64,000 bases of DNA. It comes from Candidatus Didemnitutus sp. (GTDB lineage Bacteria > Verrucomicrobiota > Verrucomicrobiia > Opitutales > Opitutaceae). Below are positions 7,926 through 16,060 of the stretch, one piece after another. The notes beneath the pieces were generated by a model that was not told where the DNA came from, did not search any database, and saw nothing but the letters and a program-made list of their open reading frames with translations. The first letter of the stretch is position 1, and each line of letters opens with the position of its first letter. The stretch covers positions 3,162,001 to 3,226,000 of the forward strand of contig JAHCAY010000001.1 of NCBI GenBank assembly GCA_019634575.1. The letters run 5' to 3'. A program made the translations under genes and the position numbers.

Positions 7926-8622
7926 GCGTGTCATTATTCCCGTTGTTGTTGTTATTGTTGGTGGTCGTCTGGCTGTTGGTGTTCGTCCCACCGGTCAGCG
8001 GCACCAGGTTGGCCTCGGCGGTGTTGGCCGCGGCAACCGCGGCGGAAATGGAGGCCGTGCCAGACGCGACTGCGGCGGCGTTGGCAGGCGCGCGACTGAT
8101 CGTCACGATGCCAACGCCCGATCCGTCGTAGGCACCCATCCGGGCGGCACTCTCAGGTGCACCGGTGCTTGCGACGATCTGCACGAATGTCTTCAGGTTG
8201 CTGGCAGTCTTCTGGTCCGCAGGCAACGAGGAGACGGCGGCGGAGGCGATTCTGCGGATCTCGCCGATCTTCGAGGAGGCCGTATTGCCCGTTGCAACGA
8301 GCACGGAACCCACGATCGCGCCTGCGCTTTCCGGGCTCGGGGATTCCTTCACCACTTCGCTGACGATATTGACGGCCTGGCTGGGCACGACTTTGGCCAC
8401 CGTGGCGGCGATCTGAGCCGCGTTCGCGGGGTTGGCCTTGGCGGCCGAGCGGGCGATGGCCGCCGCTTCTCCGGGGAAAGCCTTAGCCACCGCAGCGATC
8501 TTCGCCAAGTCTCCGCCGGCGTTGGCGAAGGCCGCCGCCGCTGCGGTCGAAAGCGTCTGCGCATAGGAGAGGGACGAAAGCAGAGCAAAAGCTGCCGCAA
8601 GAACGAGGGTGCGTATTTTCAT
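7882..8622 (-). CDS. Secreted Ala-rich protein, paralogue 1
   Basis: 246 residues. A clear signal peptide (MKIRTLVLAAAFALLSSLSYAQ) is followed by an Ala-rich helical body with repeating 10-20-residue AAAIA/NAAQIA-type units to about residue 195, then an Asn/Thr/Gly-rich linker with a run of six Asn, and the tail EQPVNQGSASPN. I do not recognise the family. The neighbour at 8892-9614 has the same architecture and almost the same tail. The tail, terminator and downstream DNA are shared through a duplication, whereas the body has diverged. Probably an exported or periplasmic structural protein; no catalytic motif is visible. Confidence 0.75.
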   Translation of the reverse strand: MKIRTLVLAAAFALLSSLSYAQTLSTAAAAAFANAGGDLAKIAAVAKAFPGEAAAIARSAAKANPANAAQIAATVAKVVPSQAVNIVSEVVKESPSPESAGAIVGSVLVATGNTASSKIGEIRRIASAAVSSLPADQKTASNLKTFVQIVASTGAPESAARMGAYDGSGVGIVTISRAPANAAAVASGTASISAAVAAANTAEANLVPLTGGTNTNSQTTTNNNNNNGNNDTPVEQPVNQGSASPN

Positions 8623-8679
8623 GGTCAGGTTGATGTCGAGGCGCTGTTGTGGTGGAGTTGAAAGACAGCTCCATTAGAG

Positions 8680-8724
8680 GAGCGAGGGGCCGAAGCGGTG
8701 CGGCGAAGCGATAAACGAAGATAA
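8680..8724 (-). pseudogene. Remnant of the desaturase 5' end
   Basis: Read on the minus strand this piece aligns with the first 15 codons of the desaturase at 7713 (SSFTASLRRFGASL in the intact copy). The start codon has become TTA and the frame does not continue. It lies between the two Ala-rich genes, where the desaturase start would fall if the whole unit had been tandemly duplicated and the second desaturase lost. Confidence 0.6.
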
Positions 8725-8936
8725 AATGCGAGAGCGGTGAAGCGGTGCGGCGCGAAGAAAGACTCGCCGGCGGACCGGGGCAAGCGCTCAATGCGAGCAA
8801 AAGAGAATTAGCTTTCCTGCCTACGGAGAGTTAAAAAAGCCGCCTCCGAAGAGGCGGCGAAAGGGGGGCACCGATGTGCGGCGTCAACCGATCAGTTCGG
8901 GCTGGACGAACCCTGGTTAACCGGCTGCTCGGCCGG
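8681..8936. repeat. Segmental duplication, copy B
   Basis: Counterpart of 7670-7925. It contains a degenerate piece of desaturase 5' coding sequence, the same intergenic region, an identical terminator stem-loop and the 3' end of the second Ala-rich gene. The homology boundaries suggest tandem duplication of an approximately 1-kb unit. Confidence 0.8.
8833..8858 (-). terminator. Rho-independent terminator of the 8892-9614 gene
   Basis: Stem GCCGCCTC/GAGGCGGC (8839-8846, 8851-8858) with a CGAA loop, then six U on the minus strand (8838-8833). Same sequence as the hairpin at 7828-7847. Confidence 0.9.
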
Positions 8937-9614
8937 CGGCGGCGGGTTGTTGGTCACTTGCTGCGTAACAACAACGGCCTGCTGCGCCACGACAGGGCCC
9001 GCATTGGCGACCTGCTGGGTGACGGACGGAACAGCCGCCACGACCACGGGATTCGTGGAGAGCGCAGTCGCCACGGCGAGGACGCTCGCGGCGGCTTGCG
9101 GGGCGGCGGCTTGGACCGACGGGTTGTTTGCCACGGTGGCCGAGTTCACGGCCACTTGGGCGACAGCCACCGGATTGGCGGCGATGACAGCAGGGTTGGA
9201 GACAATGGCCGTGGCCGCAGCGGCCACATTCGCGGCGACGGCGGGCGCGACGGCAACGACAGCCGGCTGGGAGACGATCGAGGCAGCCGAGGCAGCGAGA
9301 TTCGCAGCGGCGGCGGGGTTGCTGGTCGTGAGCGTCTGGGCGATCTGGGTCACCGCTTGAGCGATGGCGGCGGCAGCAACGGGGGAGGTGGAGCCAGCGG
9401 CCTGAGCGGCGGTCTGGGCGATCTGGGCCGCGAGGGCGGGATTGCTGGCCGCCAAGGCGGCGATCGCTTGGGCATTACCCGTGGCGACGGCTCGCTGGAG
9501 CTGAGCCGCGAGCGCGCGCGGCAGGGCTTGGGCTTGCTGGGCGAACGAATTGACGGAGGAAAGGATCAAACCGGCAGCGACGCCGAGGATGGAGAGTGTG
9601 CGTGTGAGTTTCAT
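8892..9614 (-). CDS. Secreted Ala-rich protein, paralogue 2
   Basis: 240 residues starting at ATG 9614. Signal peptide MKLTRTLSILGVAAGLILSS with a likely cleavage after SFA. The body (residues 25-215) is almost entirely Ala/Val/Gln/Asn with loose 10-15-residue repeats such as NPAAAANLAASAASIV and NPAVIAANPVAVAQVAV, consistent with a repetitive helical or solenoid protein. The C-terminus PPPPAEQPVNQGSSSPN mirrors paralogue 1. The family is not recognised. The 350 bp between this start and 9965 hold no supportable gene, only the divergent upstream regions. Confidence 0.75.
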   Translation of the reverse strand: MKLTRTLSILGVAAGLILSSVNSFAQQAQALPRALAAQLQRAVATGNAQAIAALAASNPALAAQIAQTAAQAAGSTSPVAAAAIAQAVTQIAQTLTTSNPAAAANLAASAASIVSQPAVVAVAPAVAANVAAAATAIVSNPAVIAANPVAVAQVAVNSATVANNPSVQAAAPQAAASVLAVATALSTNPVVVAAVPSVTQQVANAGPVVAQQAVVVTQQVTNNPPPPAEQPVNQGSSSPN

Positions 9615-9964
9615 GGTCAGCGAGTGGTCAACGAGACATTGAATGCCCCAAGGTCCGGCAGAACTAAAGCAAATTCTTTGCCCACTTGGACATAGTTCAA
9701 CTCTCCGGCTCGGTGGCAACGAGCAGGGAGAGCAAAGCGAGAATGATGACGGACACTAACATGAAGGTTTATCGGTGCTGAGTCTGAGCGACTTGAGCAG
9801 GTTATGTTCCTGAGATTGTCGCTCGTGACGCGTGGAAGGGTCTGAATGGACGCAGCGTAGTCAGGTGCGCAAGCAAATCGTGCGTCCACTCGGCCCAATG
9901 GCCCATCTCGCACCTCGCGCAAACACCGCTGGCATTTTTGGACGACTTGGCTCATGTTGCCGCC

Positions 9965-10483
9965 ATGAAAGTTTTGCGCCCACTCCTAGTCCTCGCGGGA
10001 GCGCTTTGCGGCACTTTGGCGTTCGCCGCTGAGAAGGCCTCCACGCCGTCGCCGGTCGAAGTCACTTTCCAGAATCCGGCGGAATTTTCCGATTTCACCG
10101 ACAGCTCCACCTCGCGCGATTCCGGTCAGGAGCATTTGATGGATCAGATGCGTGCCTATTTGCAGGACCGGGCGTCGTCGCGCCTGGCACCAGGGCAGAA
10201 GCTCCAGATCAAATTCACGAACATCGATCTCGCGGGCGATTTCGAGCCGTGGCGCGGCCCGCAGATGAACGATATCCGCATCGTCAAAGACCTCTATCCG
10301 CCGCGCGCGACGATCGAGTTCAAGCTGATCAACGCCGACGGCTCGGTCGCGGCGCAGGGCGAGCGCAAGCTCCAGAATCTCGGCTTCCTGATGAGTTCGC
10401 CTTTCCCGCGCGACGACTCGCTGCGGTGGGACAAGGACATGCTGAACGACTGGCTCGTGCAGGAGTTCCCGCGGAAGAAATAA
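9965..10483 (+). CDS. DUF3016 family secreted protein
   Basis: 172 residues. Signal peptide ending around LAFAAEKA, then VEVTFQNPAEFSDFTDSS and GQKLQIKFTNIDLAGDFEPW, the conserved blocks of DUF3016. The DDSLRWDKDMLNDWL motif before the C-terminus is also typical. These are periplasmic proteins of unknown function, usually 160-180 residues, so the gene is full length. I chose ATG 9965 because the signal peptide begins there; an upstream in-frame start at 9938 is less likely. A strong terminator follows at 10514, so the gene is probably monocistronic. Confidence 0.85.
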   Translation: MKVLRPLLVLAGALCGTLAFAAEKASTPSPVEVTFQNPAEFSDFTDSSTSRDSGQEHLMDQMRAYLQDRASSRLAPGQKLQIKFTNIDLAGDFEPWRGPQMNDIRIVKDLYPPRATIEFKLINADGSVAAQGERKLQNLGFLMSSPFPRDDSLRWDKDMLNDWLVQEFPRKK

Positions 10484-10513
10484 CGCGCCCAACAAACTTT
10501 CTTTGCCATCGTC

Positions 10514-10546
10514 AGAGCGCCGCACCGAGCGGCGCTCTTTCTTTTT
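10514..10546 (+). terminator. Rho-independent terminator after DUF3016 gene
   Basis: Perfect 10-bp stem (AGAGCGCCGC/GCGGCGCTCT, 10514-10523 and 10529-10538), 5-nt loop, then TTTCTTTTTG. The 260 bp from here to 10807 hold no ORF and probably contain the promoter and 5' leader of the RRM gene. Confidence 0.92.
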
Positions 10547-10806
10547 GATGAGGCGAATACTGTCGGCGACGGAGCGGTAAAGTTGGCTTAAATCACTCGC
10601 AACAAGGATCTAAAGCTTCGTGGTCCGGAAATGCCCTTGCGTTTCCAGCGACGCCATGGACTCTTCCCGCCGTTCGTTTAGAGTTTTCGAGTTAGATGAC
10701 AGGATCTGGTGAGTCGTTGGCTGAGCTGCTTTGGCTTAAGTGATGATTTGAAACCCGCAGTGGGAACGGACTGGCAGCATACGAGAGCCCTCAACGACAT
10801 CATCAC

Positions 10807-11205
10807 ATGAGCAACTCCAAACTCTACGTCGGTAACCTCTCGTTCCAGACTTCCGAAGAAGAACTGCGCGCTCACTTCGAGCAGTTCGGCGCCGTCACCG
10901 ACATCTATGTCGCGATGGACAAGTTCACGGGCCGCCCGCGCGGCTTCGCGTTCGTGACCATGGGCACGCCGGAAGAGGCGAAGGCCGCCATCGAGAAGAC
11001 CAACGGTGTCCAACTCGGCGGTCGCGCCCTCCAGGTCAATGAAGCCCGTCCGAAGGAAGACCGTCCGGCTGGCGGCGGCTTCGGCGGCGGCGAGCGTCGC
11101 GGCTTCGGCGGCGGCGGTCGCGGTGGCTTCGGCGGCGGCCGTGGTGGCCGTGGCGGCGACCGTGGCGATCGCGGTGGCTTCGGTGGCGGTCGCGACCGTT
11201 ACTAA
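10807..11205 (+). CDS. Glycine-rich RRM RNA-binding protein
   Basis: 132 residues. One RNA-recognition motif occupies residues 3-80, with RNP2 LYVGNL and RNP1 RGFAFVTM both intact. The C-terminal 45 residues are a Gly/Arg (GGRGG, RGGF) low-complexity tail. Such proteins bind single-stranded RNA and are commonly cold-induced in cyanobacteria and other bacteria. A DEAD-box helicase with a similar RGG tail is encoded 235 bp downstream beyond a terminator, a pairing that suggests a shared role in RNA remodelling. Translation starts at ATG 10807; no Shine-Dalgarno is visible. Confidence 0.92.
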   Translation: MSNSKLYVGNLSFQTSEEELRAHFEQFGAVTDIYVAMDKFTGRPRGFAFVTMGTPEEAKAAIEKTNGVQLGGRALQVNEARPKEDRPAGGGFGGGERRGFGGGGRGGFGGGRGGRGGDRGDRGGFGGGRDRY

Positions 11206-11243
11206 GCCGTCTCGTTTGCACCTCGCAAACTGACTGATTTTCG

Positions 11244-11276
11244 GGGCGGAGCCCACGCGGCTCCGCCCTTTTGTTT
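11244..11276 (+). terminator. Rho-independent terminator after RRM gene
   Basis: Perfect 10-bp stem GGGCGGAGCC/GGCTCCGCCC (11244-11253 with 11259-11268), loop CACGC, then TTTTGTTT. Confidence 0.93.
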
Positions 11277-11440
11277 ATCCGGGCGAGTCACTCATCCGCT
11301 AGTTCGCTAGTCGTCGCCGCATCTCTCATCCGCGCGTTTCGAGCCCAGCTCGTCGCGCTCCTCGCGGGTTCCGCGCTTCTTCGCGCCCTGCGTTTTCCAT
11401 TCTAGCGTCGATCAGTGCGCGACAGTGGTTCGTTCCTCCC

Positions 11441-12751
11441 ATGGCCTTTAAAGCTCTCAATCTCTCCGAGCCCGTGCTCCGCGGCATCCAAGCCGCCGGC
11501 TACACGGACCCGACTCCCATCCAGCTCCGCGCGATCCCCGTCGTGCTCGGCGGCGGCGACCTCATCGGCTCCGCCCAGACCGGCACCGGCAAGACCGCCG
11601 CCTTCGCGCTCCCGATCCTCTCGCGCCTCGAAAAACACGCCGCGCGCCCGCGCGTGCTCGTGCTCGAACCGACGCGCGAACTCGCCGCGCAAGTCGAGAC
11701 CGCCTTCCGCGATTTCGCGCGCTTCACCGACCTCCGCACCGTTGCCGTCTTCGGCGGCGTCGGATATGGCCTCCAACGCAGCGAGCTGCGCAAGGGCGTC
11801 GACGTCATCTGCGCCACGCCCGGCCGCCTCATGGACTACGTGAAGGACGGTTCGATCAACCTGCGCGACATCCAGATTCTCGTTCTCGACGAAGTCGACC
11901 GCATGCTCGACATGGGATTCCTCCCGGTCGTGAAGGACATCATCAGCCGCTGCCCACGCGAGCGTCAGACGCTGTTTTTCTCCGCGACTGTCCCGCCTGA
12001 AATCCAGGCCGTCGCGCATTTCGCGCTGCGCAATCCGACGCGCGTCGAGGTCGGCGTGAACCGCTCCGTCAACCGCTCGATCAACCACGCGCTCTACCCG
12101 GTCGCGCTGGCGCAGAAATTCGACCTCCTCGTTGCGCTCCTCGCGCAGACCGATTTCGACAGCGTGCTCGTCTTCTCGCGCACGAAGCACGGCGCCGACA
12201 AGATCGCGCGCAAGCTCAAGGCCGCGAACCACAGCGTCGCCGTCCTCCACGCCAACCGCTCGCAGAACCAGCGCATCGAGGCGCTCGCCGGCTTCAAATC
12301 CGGCAAATACGAAGTGATGGTCGCGACCGACATCGCCGCGCGCGGCATCGACGTCGCCGGCGTCACGCACGTCATCAATTACGACGTCCCGGAAAATCCC
12401 GAGGACTACGTCCACCGCATCGGCCGCACCGGTCGCGCGCAAGCCGTCGGCGACGCGTTCACGCTCGTCACGCCCGAGAACGCCGACGACATCCGCGACA
12501 TCCAGCGTTTCATCGGCCAAAAAATTCCCGAACTGCGCCTCGAAGGCTTCGACTATCTCCCGTTCGGTGTCGCGCAGCCGAAGCAGCCGCAGCAACAAGG
12601 CCGCGGCCATCGCGGCGGCGGTCATCGTGGCGGTGGCGGTGGTGGTGGCGGCGGTCATCGCGGAGGTTTTCGCGGCGGTCACGGCGGTGGACACCCGAAC
12701 CGCGACAGCAACGGCGGCAAAGTCGGCTTCAGCTTCCGCGGTCGCCGCTGA
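11441..12751 (+). CDS. DEAD-box RNA helicase with RGG tail (motif II is DEVD)
   Basis: 436 residues. Q motif, motif I AQTGTGKT, Ia PTRELA, Ib TPGRL, III SAT, V ATDIAARGID and VI HRIGRTGR are all present in order. Motif II reads DEVD instead of DEAD, a conservative change that keeps both acidic residues and the Walker B geometry. After residue 380 comes a basic Gly/His/Arg-rich tail that should bind RNA. Closest in layout to RhlE-type helicases. It unwinds RNA with ATP, for example in ribosome assembly or cold adaptation. Followed by a terminator at 12779. Confidence 0.93.
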   Translation: MAFKALNLSEPVLRGIQAAGYTDPTPIQLRAIPVVLGGGDLIGSAQTGTGKTAAFALPILSRLEKHAARPRVLVLEPTRELAAQVETAFRDFARFTDLRTVAVFGGVGYGLQRSELRKGVDVICATPGRLMDYVKDGSINLRDIQILVLDEVDRMLDMGFLPVVKDIISRCPRERQTLFFSATVPPEIQAVAHFALRNPTRVEVGVNRSVNRSINHALYPVALAQKFDLLVALLAQTDFDSVLVFSRTKHGADKIARKLKAANHSVAVLHANRSQNQRIEALAGFKSGKYEVMVATDIAARGIDVAGVTHVINYDVPENPEDYVHRIGRTGRAQAVGDAFTLVTPENADDIRDIQRFIGQKIPELRLEGFDYLPFGVAQPKQPQQQGRGHRGGGHRGGGGGGGGGHRGGFRGGHGGGHPNRDSNGGKVGFSFRGRR

Positions 12752-12778
12752 GGCCCGCGAATTTCGACCCACTCAACG

Positions 12779-12805
12779 AGGCGCACGATCCGTGCGCCTT
12801 TTTTA
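12779..12805 (+). terminator. Rho-independent terminator after the helicase gene
   Basis: Stem AGGCGCAC/GTGCGCCT (12779-12786, 12792-12799) with a 5-nt loop and a run of six T. Confidence 0.92.
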
Positions 12806-12887
12806 TGCCCGCGCCCTGCGCGCAAACGCGCATGGCGCGGCTTGACCTCCCGACCGCCGGCGCGCGTTGTGTTCCACGCGTTCCCTC

Positions 12888-13502
12888 ATGCCTGCGCCCA
12901 CCGTCGCTGCCGTCCAAAAACACCTCGCGCGCCTCGCCGCGTGTCGCGCCTGTCCGCGCATGCACAAGCCGGTCGTCGTCGGTCGCGCAGTCGTGTCGCG
13001 CGTGCTGCTTGTCGGGCAAGCTCCCGGCGACAAGGAGCCGGTGCTGGGCCGACCGTTCGCGTGGACGGCCGGCAAGACGCTCTTCAAGTGGTTCAACGAA
13101 GCGCTCGGCTGGACCGAGGACGAGACACGCGATCGCGTCTACTTCGCCGCGATGTGCCGCTGTTTCCCCGGCAAGAAGGCCACTGGCGGCGACCGCGTGC
13201 CCGATGAGGATGAGATCGCCGCCTGCGGTCGCTGGCTCGACGCGGAGCTCGACCTGCTCGAGCCCGCGCTCGTTCTCCCGGTCGGCAAGCTCGCCATCAC
13301 GCGCTTCCTGCCGCCCGCGCCGTTGAACGACATCATCGGGAAAAAATTCCGCATCGCGCACCGTGGCCGCGCGCTCGACTGCATCCCGCTGCCGCATCCG
13401 AGCGGCGCGTCGCCCTGGCACCGCATGGAGCCAGGCAAGACGCTCCTCCGCCAAGCCCTCGCGCAAGTGGCGAAACACCCCGCCATCCGCGCCGGCGTGT
13501 AA
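12888..13502 (+). CDS. Uracil-DNA glycosylase family protein (family 4-like)
   Basis: 204 residues. Motif 1 is VGQAPGDKEPVLGRPF, motif 2 is LPHPSGASPW, and cysteines in ACRACPRM and CRCFPGK fit the four-cysteine iron-sulphur cluster of family 4/5 UDGs. Such enzymes excise uracil from DNA to start base-excision repair. I chose ATG 12888 since the conserved domain begins eight codons later; an in-frame start 21 bp upstream exists. The gene stands alone between the helicase terminator and dacA-like gene. Confidence 0.85.
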   Translation: MPAPTVAAVQKHLARLAACRACPRMHKPVVVGRAVVSRVLLVGQAPGDKEPVLGRPFAWTAGKTLFKWFNEALGWTEDETRDRVYFAAMCRCFPGKKATGGDRVPDEDEIAACGRWLDAELDLLEPALVLPVGKLAITRFLPPAPLNDIIGKKFRIAHRGRALDCIPLPHPSGASPWHRMEPGKTLLRQALAQVAKHPAIRAGV

Positions 13503-13560
13503 CCCGGGGTTTTCGGTTGCGTCGTCTGGAGCGCGGCGCTGTGTTGCGCGCACTATTTTC

Positions 13561-14658
13561 ATGAAGCTCCGGTTCCGGCTTTTCCTTCTCCCGCTGCTCG
13601 CGCTCGCCGCCCTCGCGCACGCGAAAACCAAGGCGGCCACACACGCCACGCCCGCGCCCGGCAGTTACGCCGGCGCGATCGTGATCGACGTAGCGACCGG
13701 CCAGACGATTTGGGAGGACAGTGCCGACGTCTCCAACCCGCCCGCGAGCATGACGAAGCTCATGACCTTCGCCGTGCTGCACGACAAACTCGCCGACGGC
13801 TCGCTCACGTTGCAGACGATGGTGCAGGTGGATGCGGCTGATGCTCGGATGGGCGGCACACAGGTCTATCTCGACCCGCGCGAGCAGTTCACCGTCGAGG
13901 AACTCATCTACGCGATGATGATTCAATCCGCCAACGACGCCGCGCACGCGCTGGCACGCACTGCGGCCGGCTCGGTCGAGGGCTTCGTCGAGTTGATGAA
14001 CGCCAAGGCGCGCGCGCTCGGCATGAACAGCACGACGTTCCGTTCACCGCACGGCCTGCCGCCGCCGAGCCGCCGCGTCAGCGAGGGCGACCTCTCCACG
14101 CCACGCGACTTCGCGCAGCTCTGCCGCTATCTCGTGCAGAACACCGACGTCCTGAAATACACCTCGGTCCGCGAACGTGCGTTCGGCGCGGCGCGCGCCA
14201 AGGGGCCTGTCGTGATGATCAATCACAACAAGCTCCTCGGCAAAATTGCCGGCGTCGACGGTCTCAAGACCGGCTACACGGAAGCCGCCGGTTATTGCCT
14301 CAGCGCGACCGCCGAGCGCAACGGCCGTCGCATCGTCGCCGTCATCATGGGCTCGTTCGGCCCGAATCGCTCCGTCGACAAGGGCCGTGCGCGTGACCTG
14401 AAGATGATCGAGTTGATCGACCGCGCCTTCGCAGGCCTGCCGCCGAAGCCCGTGAACTTGGGCGGGGCAGGCGCGCCGGCGACGAATGCCGTCACGAGCG
14501 CCCCGACCGCCGCGGCCGACGCCATGCCGACGGTGAAAACCGCCGACCTCCCGCCCGCGCCCGCCGCGCGCCCGTCGAGCGATGAATCCTCGACGGCGAA
14601 GGAACCCGCGGTAGTCTTCCGCGTCATTCCTCCTGTCACTTCGCCGAAGAAACCATGA
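13561..14658 (+). CDS. D-alanyl-D-alanine carboxypeptidase (PBP5/6 type)
   Basis: 365 residues with a signal peptide (residues 1-20). The three penicillin-binding motifs of the S11 family are present: SMTK (Ser63 nucleophile, Lys66), SAN in IQSANDAAHAL, and KTGYT. The catalytic domain ends around residue 280. The remainder is a Pro/Ala-rich linker without an obvious amphipathic anchor. It trims the terminal D-Ala of peptidoglycan pentapeptides in the periplasm. The stop overlaps the FKBP start (ATGA, 14655-14658), so the two are co-translated. Confidence 0.93.
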   Translation: MKLRFRLFLLPLLALAALAHAKTKAATHATPAPGSYAGAIVIDVATGQTIWEDSADVSNPPASMTKLMTFAVLHDKLADGSLTLQTMVQVDAADARMGGTQVYLDPREQFTVEELIYAMMIQSANDAAHALARTAAGSVEGFVELMNAKARALGMNSTTFRSPHGLPPPSRRVSEGDLSTPRDFAQLCRYLVQNTDVLKYTSVRERAFGAARAKGPVVMINHNKLLGKIAGVDGLKTGYTEAAGYCLSATAERNGRRIVAVIMGSFGPNRSVDKGRARDLKMIELIDRAFAGLPPKPVNLGGAGAPATNAVTSAPTAAADAMPTVKTADLPPAPAARPSSDESSTAKEPAVVFRVIPPVTSPKKP

Positions 14659-15149
14659 GCCCTGCCGTCCGCCGCCTCGTTTTTGTTTTCGCCAGTCTTG
14701 TTTTCCTCAGCGGTTCGCCGCTGTTCGCCCAGCGCGAGCGCCTGCCAGTCGAGGATCTCGAAGTGGTCGAGAGCCGCTGGCCCAACGCCAAGAAGACCTC
14801 CACCGGTCTCCGCTACATCGTCCTCAAGGAGGGCGATCAGAAGAGCGCCACCGCGCAGGCCGGCGATCGCGCCGCCGTGCTCTACAAAGGCATGCTGCTC
14901 GATGGGACCGTGTTCGACCAATCGCTGGACCCGGAGCATCCCTTCAAGCCGCGGATCGGTCGCGACGAATTGATTCCCGCCTGGGATCAGGCGCTCACGC
15001 GCATGCACAAGGGCGAGAAATGGCTCCTGATCGTGCCCTACGAACTCGGCTACGGCACCCGCGGCAATCCGCCGAAAATCCCGAAGCGCGCGACGCTGGT
15101 CTTCGAGATGGAGCTGCTCGATTTCGGCAAGAACCTGCCGCTGAACTGA
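14655..15149 (+). CDS. FKBP-type peptidyl-prolyl cis-trans isomerase, secreted
   Basis: 164 residues. Signal peptide MSPAVRRLVFVFASLVFLSG, then a single FKBP domain with GDRAAVLYKGMLLDGTVFDQS, the AWDQALTRMHKGEKW hinge and the terminal LVFEMELLDF strand. It catalyses proline isomerisation in periplasmic proteins. It is coupled to the DD-carboxypeptidase gene by an ATGA overlap, suggesting a role in envelope protein folding. A copy of a 52-bp dispersed repeat lies just downstream at 15175. Confidence 0.92.
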   Translation: MSPAVRRLVFVFASLVFLSGSPLFAQRERLPVEDLEVVESRWPNAKKTSTGLRYIVLKEGDQKSATAQAGDRAAVLYKGMLLDGTVFDQSLDPEHPFKPRIGRDELIPAWDQALTRMHKGEKWLLIVPYELGYGTRGNPPKIPKRATLVFEMELLDFGKNLPLN

Positions 15150-15174
15150 GCGGGCATCGGGTTTCTTGAAGGTT

Positions 15175-15226
15175 GCCCGCGACCTCCGGGCGCGGGAATG
15201 CCCGTCCTCGGAGAGGCCGGGCTACC
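15175..15226 (+). repeat. Dispersed 52-bp repeat R1, copy 1
   Basis: Starts GCCCGCGACCTCCGG and ends GGGCTACC. A second copy on the opposite strand at 17734-17785 differs at eight positions by eye. It contains an imperfect internal palindrome (CTCCGGGCG...CCTCGGAG) and lies in the gap between two convergent genes. Confidence 0.7.
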
Positions 15227-15244
15227 GTGCGATTCCGCCGTCGC

Positions 15245-15988
15245 TCACTTCATCATTTCTTCGAGCAGCGGTCGCATCGCGTCGGCCCAGATTTGGTAGC
15301 CCGCGGCGTTCGGGTGCAGCTGATCGGGCATGATGCTGTCCGGAATCTTGCCGTCGGCGCCGAGGAATTTCGCGCCGATGTCGAGGAAACGCACGTGCTG
15401 GCCGTCGTCGAGTTTCGCGAGGATCGCATTGGCCTCGTGGATCGCCTGCATGCGCTTCACGCCGTCGTCGATGATTTTGCCTTCCTTATCCTTGCGCGGG
15501 CCGCGCGGGAAGATGGCCAGCAGCAACACCTTGGTCTCGGGAATGTTGGTGCGGATGAGTTCGACGATTTTCCGGTCGGCAGCGGCGATCTGTTCGCCGG
15601 TGTGTTCACTGGAGTTGTTGGTGCCGATCATCAGCACGACGACCTTGGGCTTCACGCCTTTCAGCACGCCGTCCTCGATGCGCCAGATGACGTGTTCGGT
15701 GCGATCGCCGCCGATGCCGAAGTTGGCGGCCTGGTATTTCTCGTAGTTGGTTTTCCAGACGTCCGGCGCCTTGCCCCAGCCTTCGGTGATCGAGTCGCCG
15801 AGAAAGAGCAGCTGCATCGGCTCCTTGGCGCGTTTCAGGTGCTGTGCGTGCAGTTCGTAGAAGCGGGCGTTACCGCGCTTGGGGGCGCCGACGCTGGGGT
15901 CGTAGGCGCGGGCGAGCGGGGCGAGGGTGGTGAGTGCGGCCGCGGCGAGCGCGACCGCCAGGACGAGACGGCGGACGGGGTTTTTCAT
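15245..15988 (-). CDS. SGNH/GDSL hydrolase (PAF-acetylhydrolase-like)
   Basis: 247 residues with a signal peptide (cleavage near ARA). Block I is LFLGDSITEGW with the nucleophile Ser, block II is FGIGGDRTEHV, block III is VLMIGTNNSS and block V is DQLHPNAAGYQIW with the catalytic Asp and His. This arrangement matches the GDSL family members related to platelet-activating-factor acetylhydrolase, which cleave ester or acetyl groups from lipids or sugars. Exported to the periplasm or outside. No operon partner is evident. Confidence 0.92.
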   Translation of the reverse strand: MKNPVRRLVLAVALAAAALTTLAPLARAYDPSVGAPKRGNARFYELHAQHLKRAKEPMQLLFLGDSITEGWGKAPDVWKTNYEKYQAANFGIGGDRTEHVIWRIEDGVLKGVKPKVVVLMIGTNNSSEHTGEQIAAADRKIVELIRTNIPETKVLLLAIFPRGPRKDKEGKIIDDGVKRMQAIHEANAILAKLDDGQHVRFLDIGAKFLGADGKIPDSIMPDQLHPNAAGYQIWADAMRPLLEEMMK

Positions 15989-16060
15989 ATCAGCGGAGAA
16001 GACGCTGGCGCGGCCGGCGCGGTCACGGCAAGCCCGTGCACATCGGACGGTCGGGGCGTG

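Noticed and set aside
9615..9964. 112-codon minus-strand frame at 9617-9955
   Set aside because: No signal, no domain, atypical codon use, and it occupies the divergent promoter gap.
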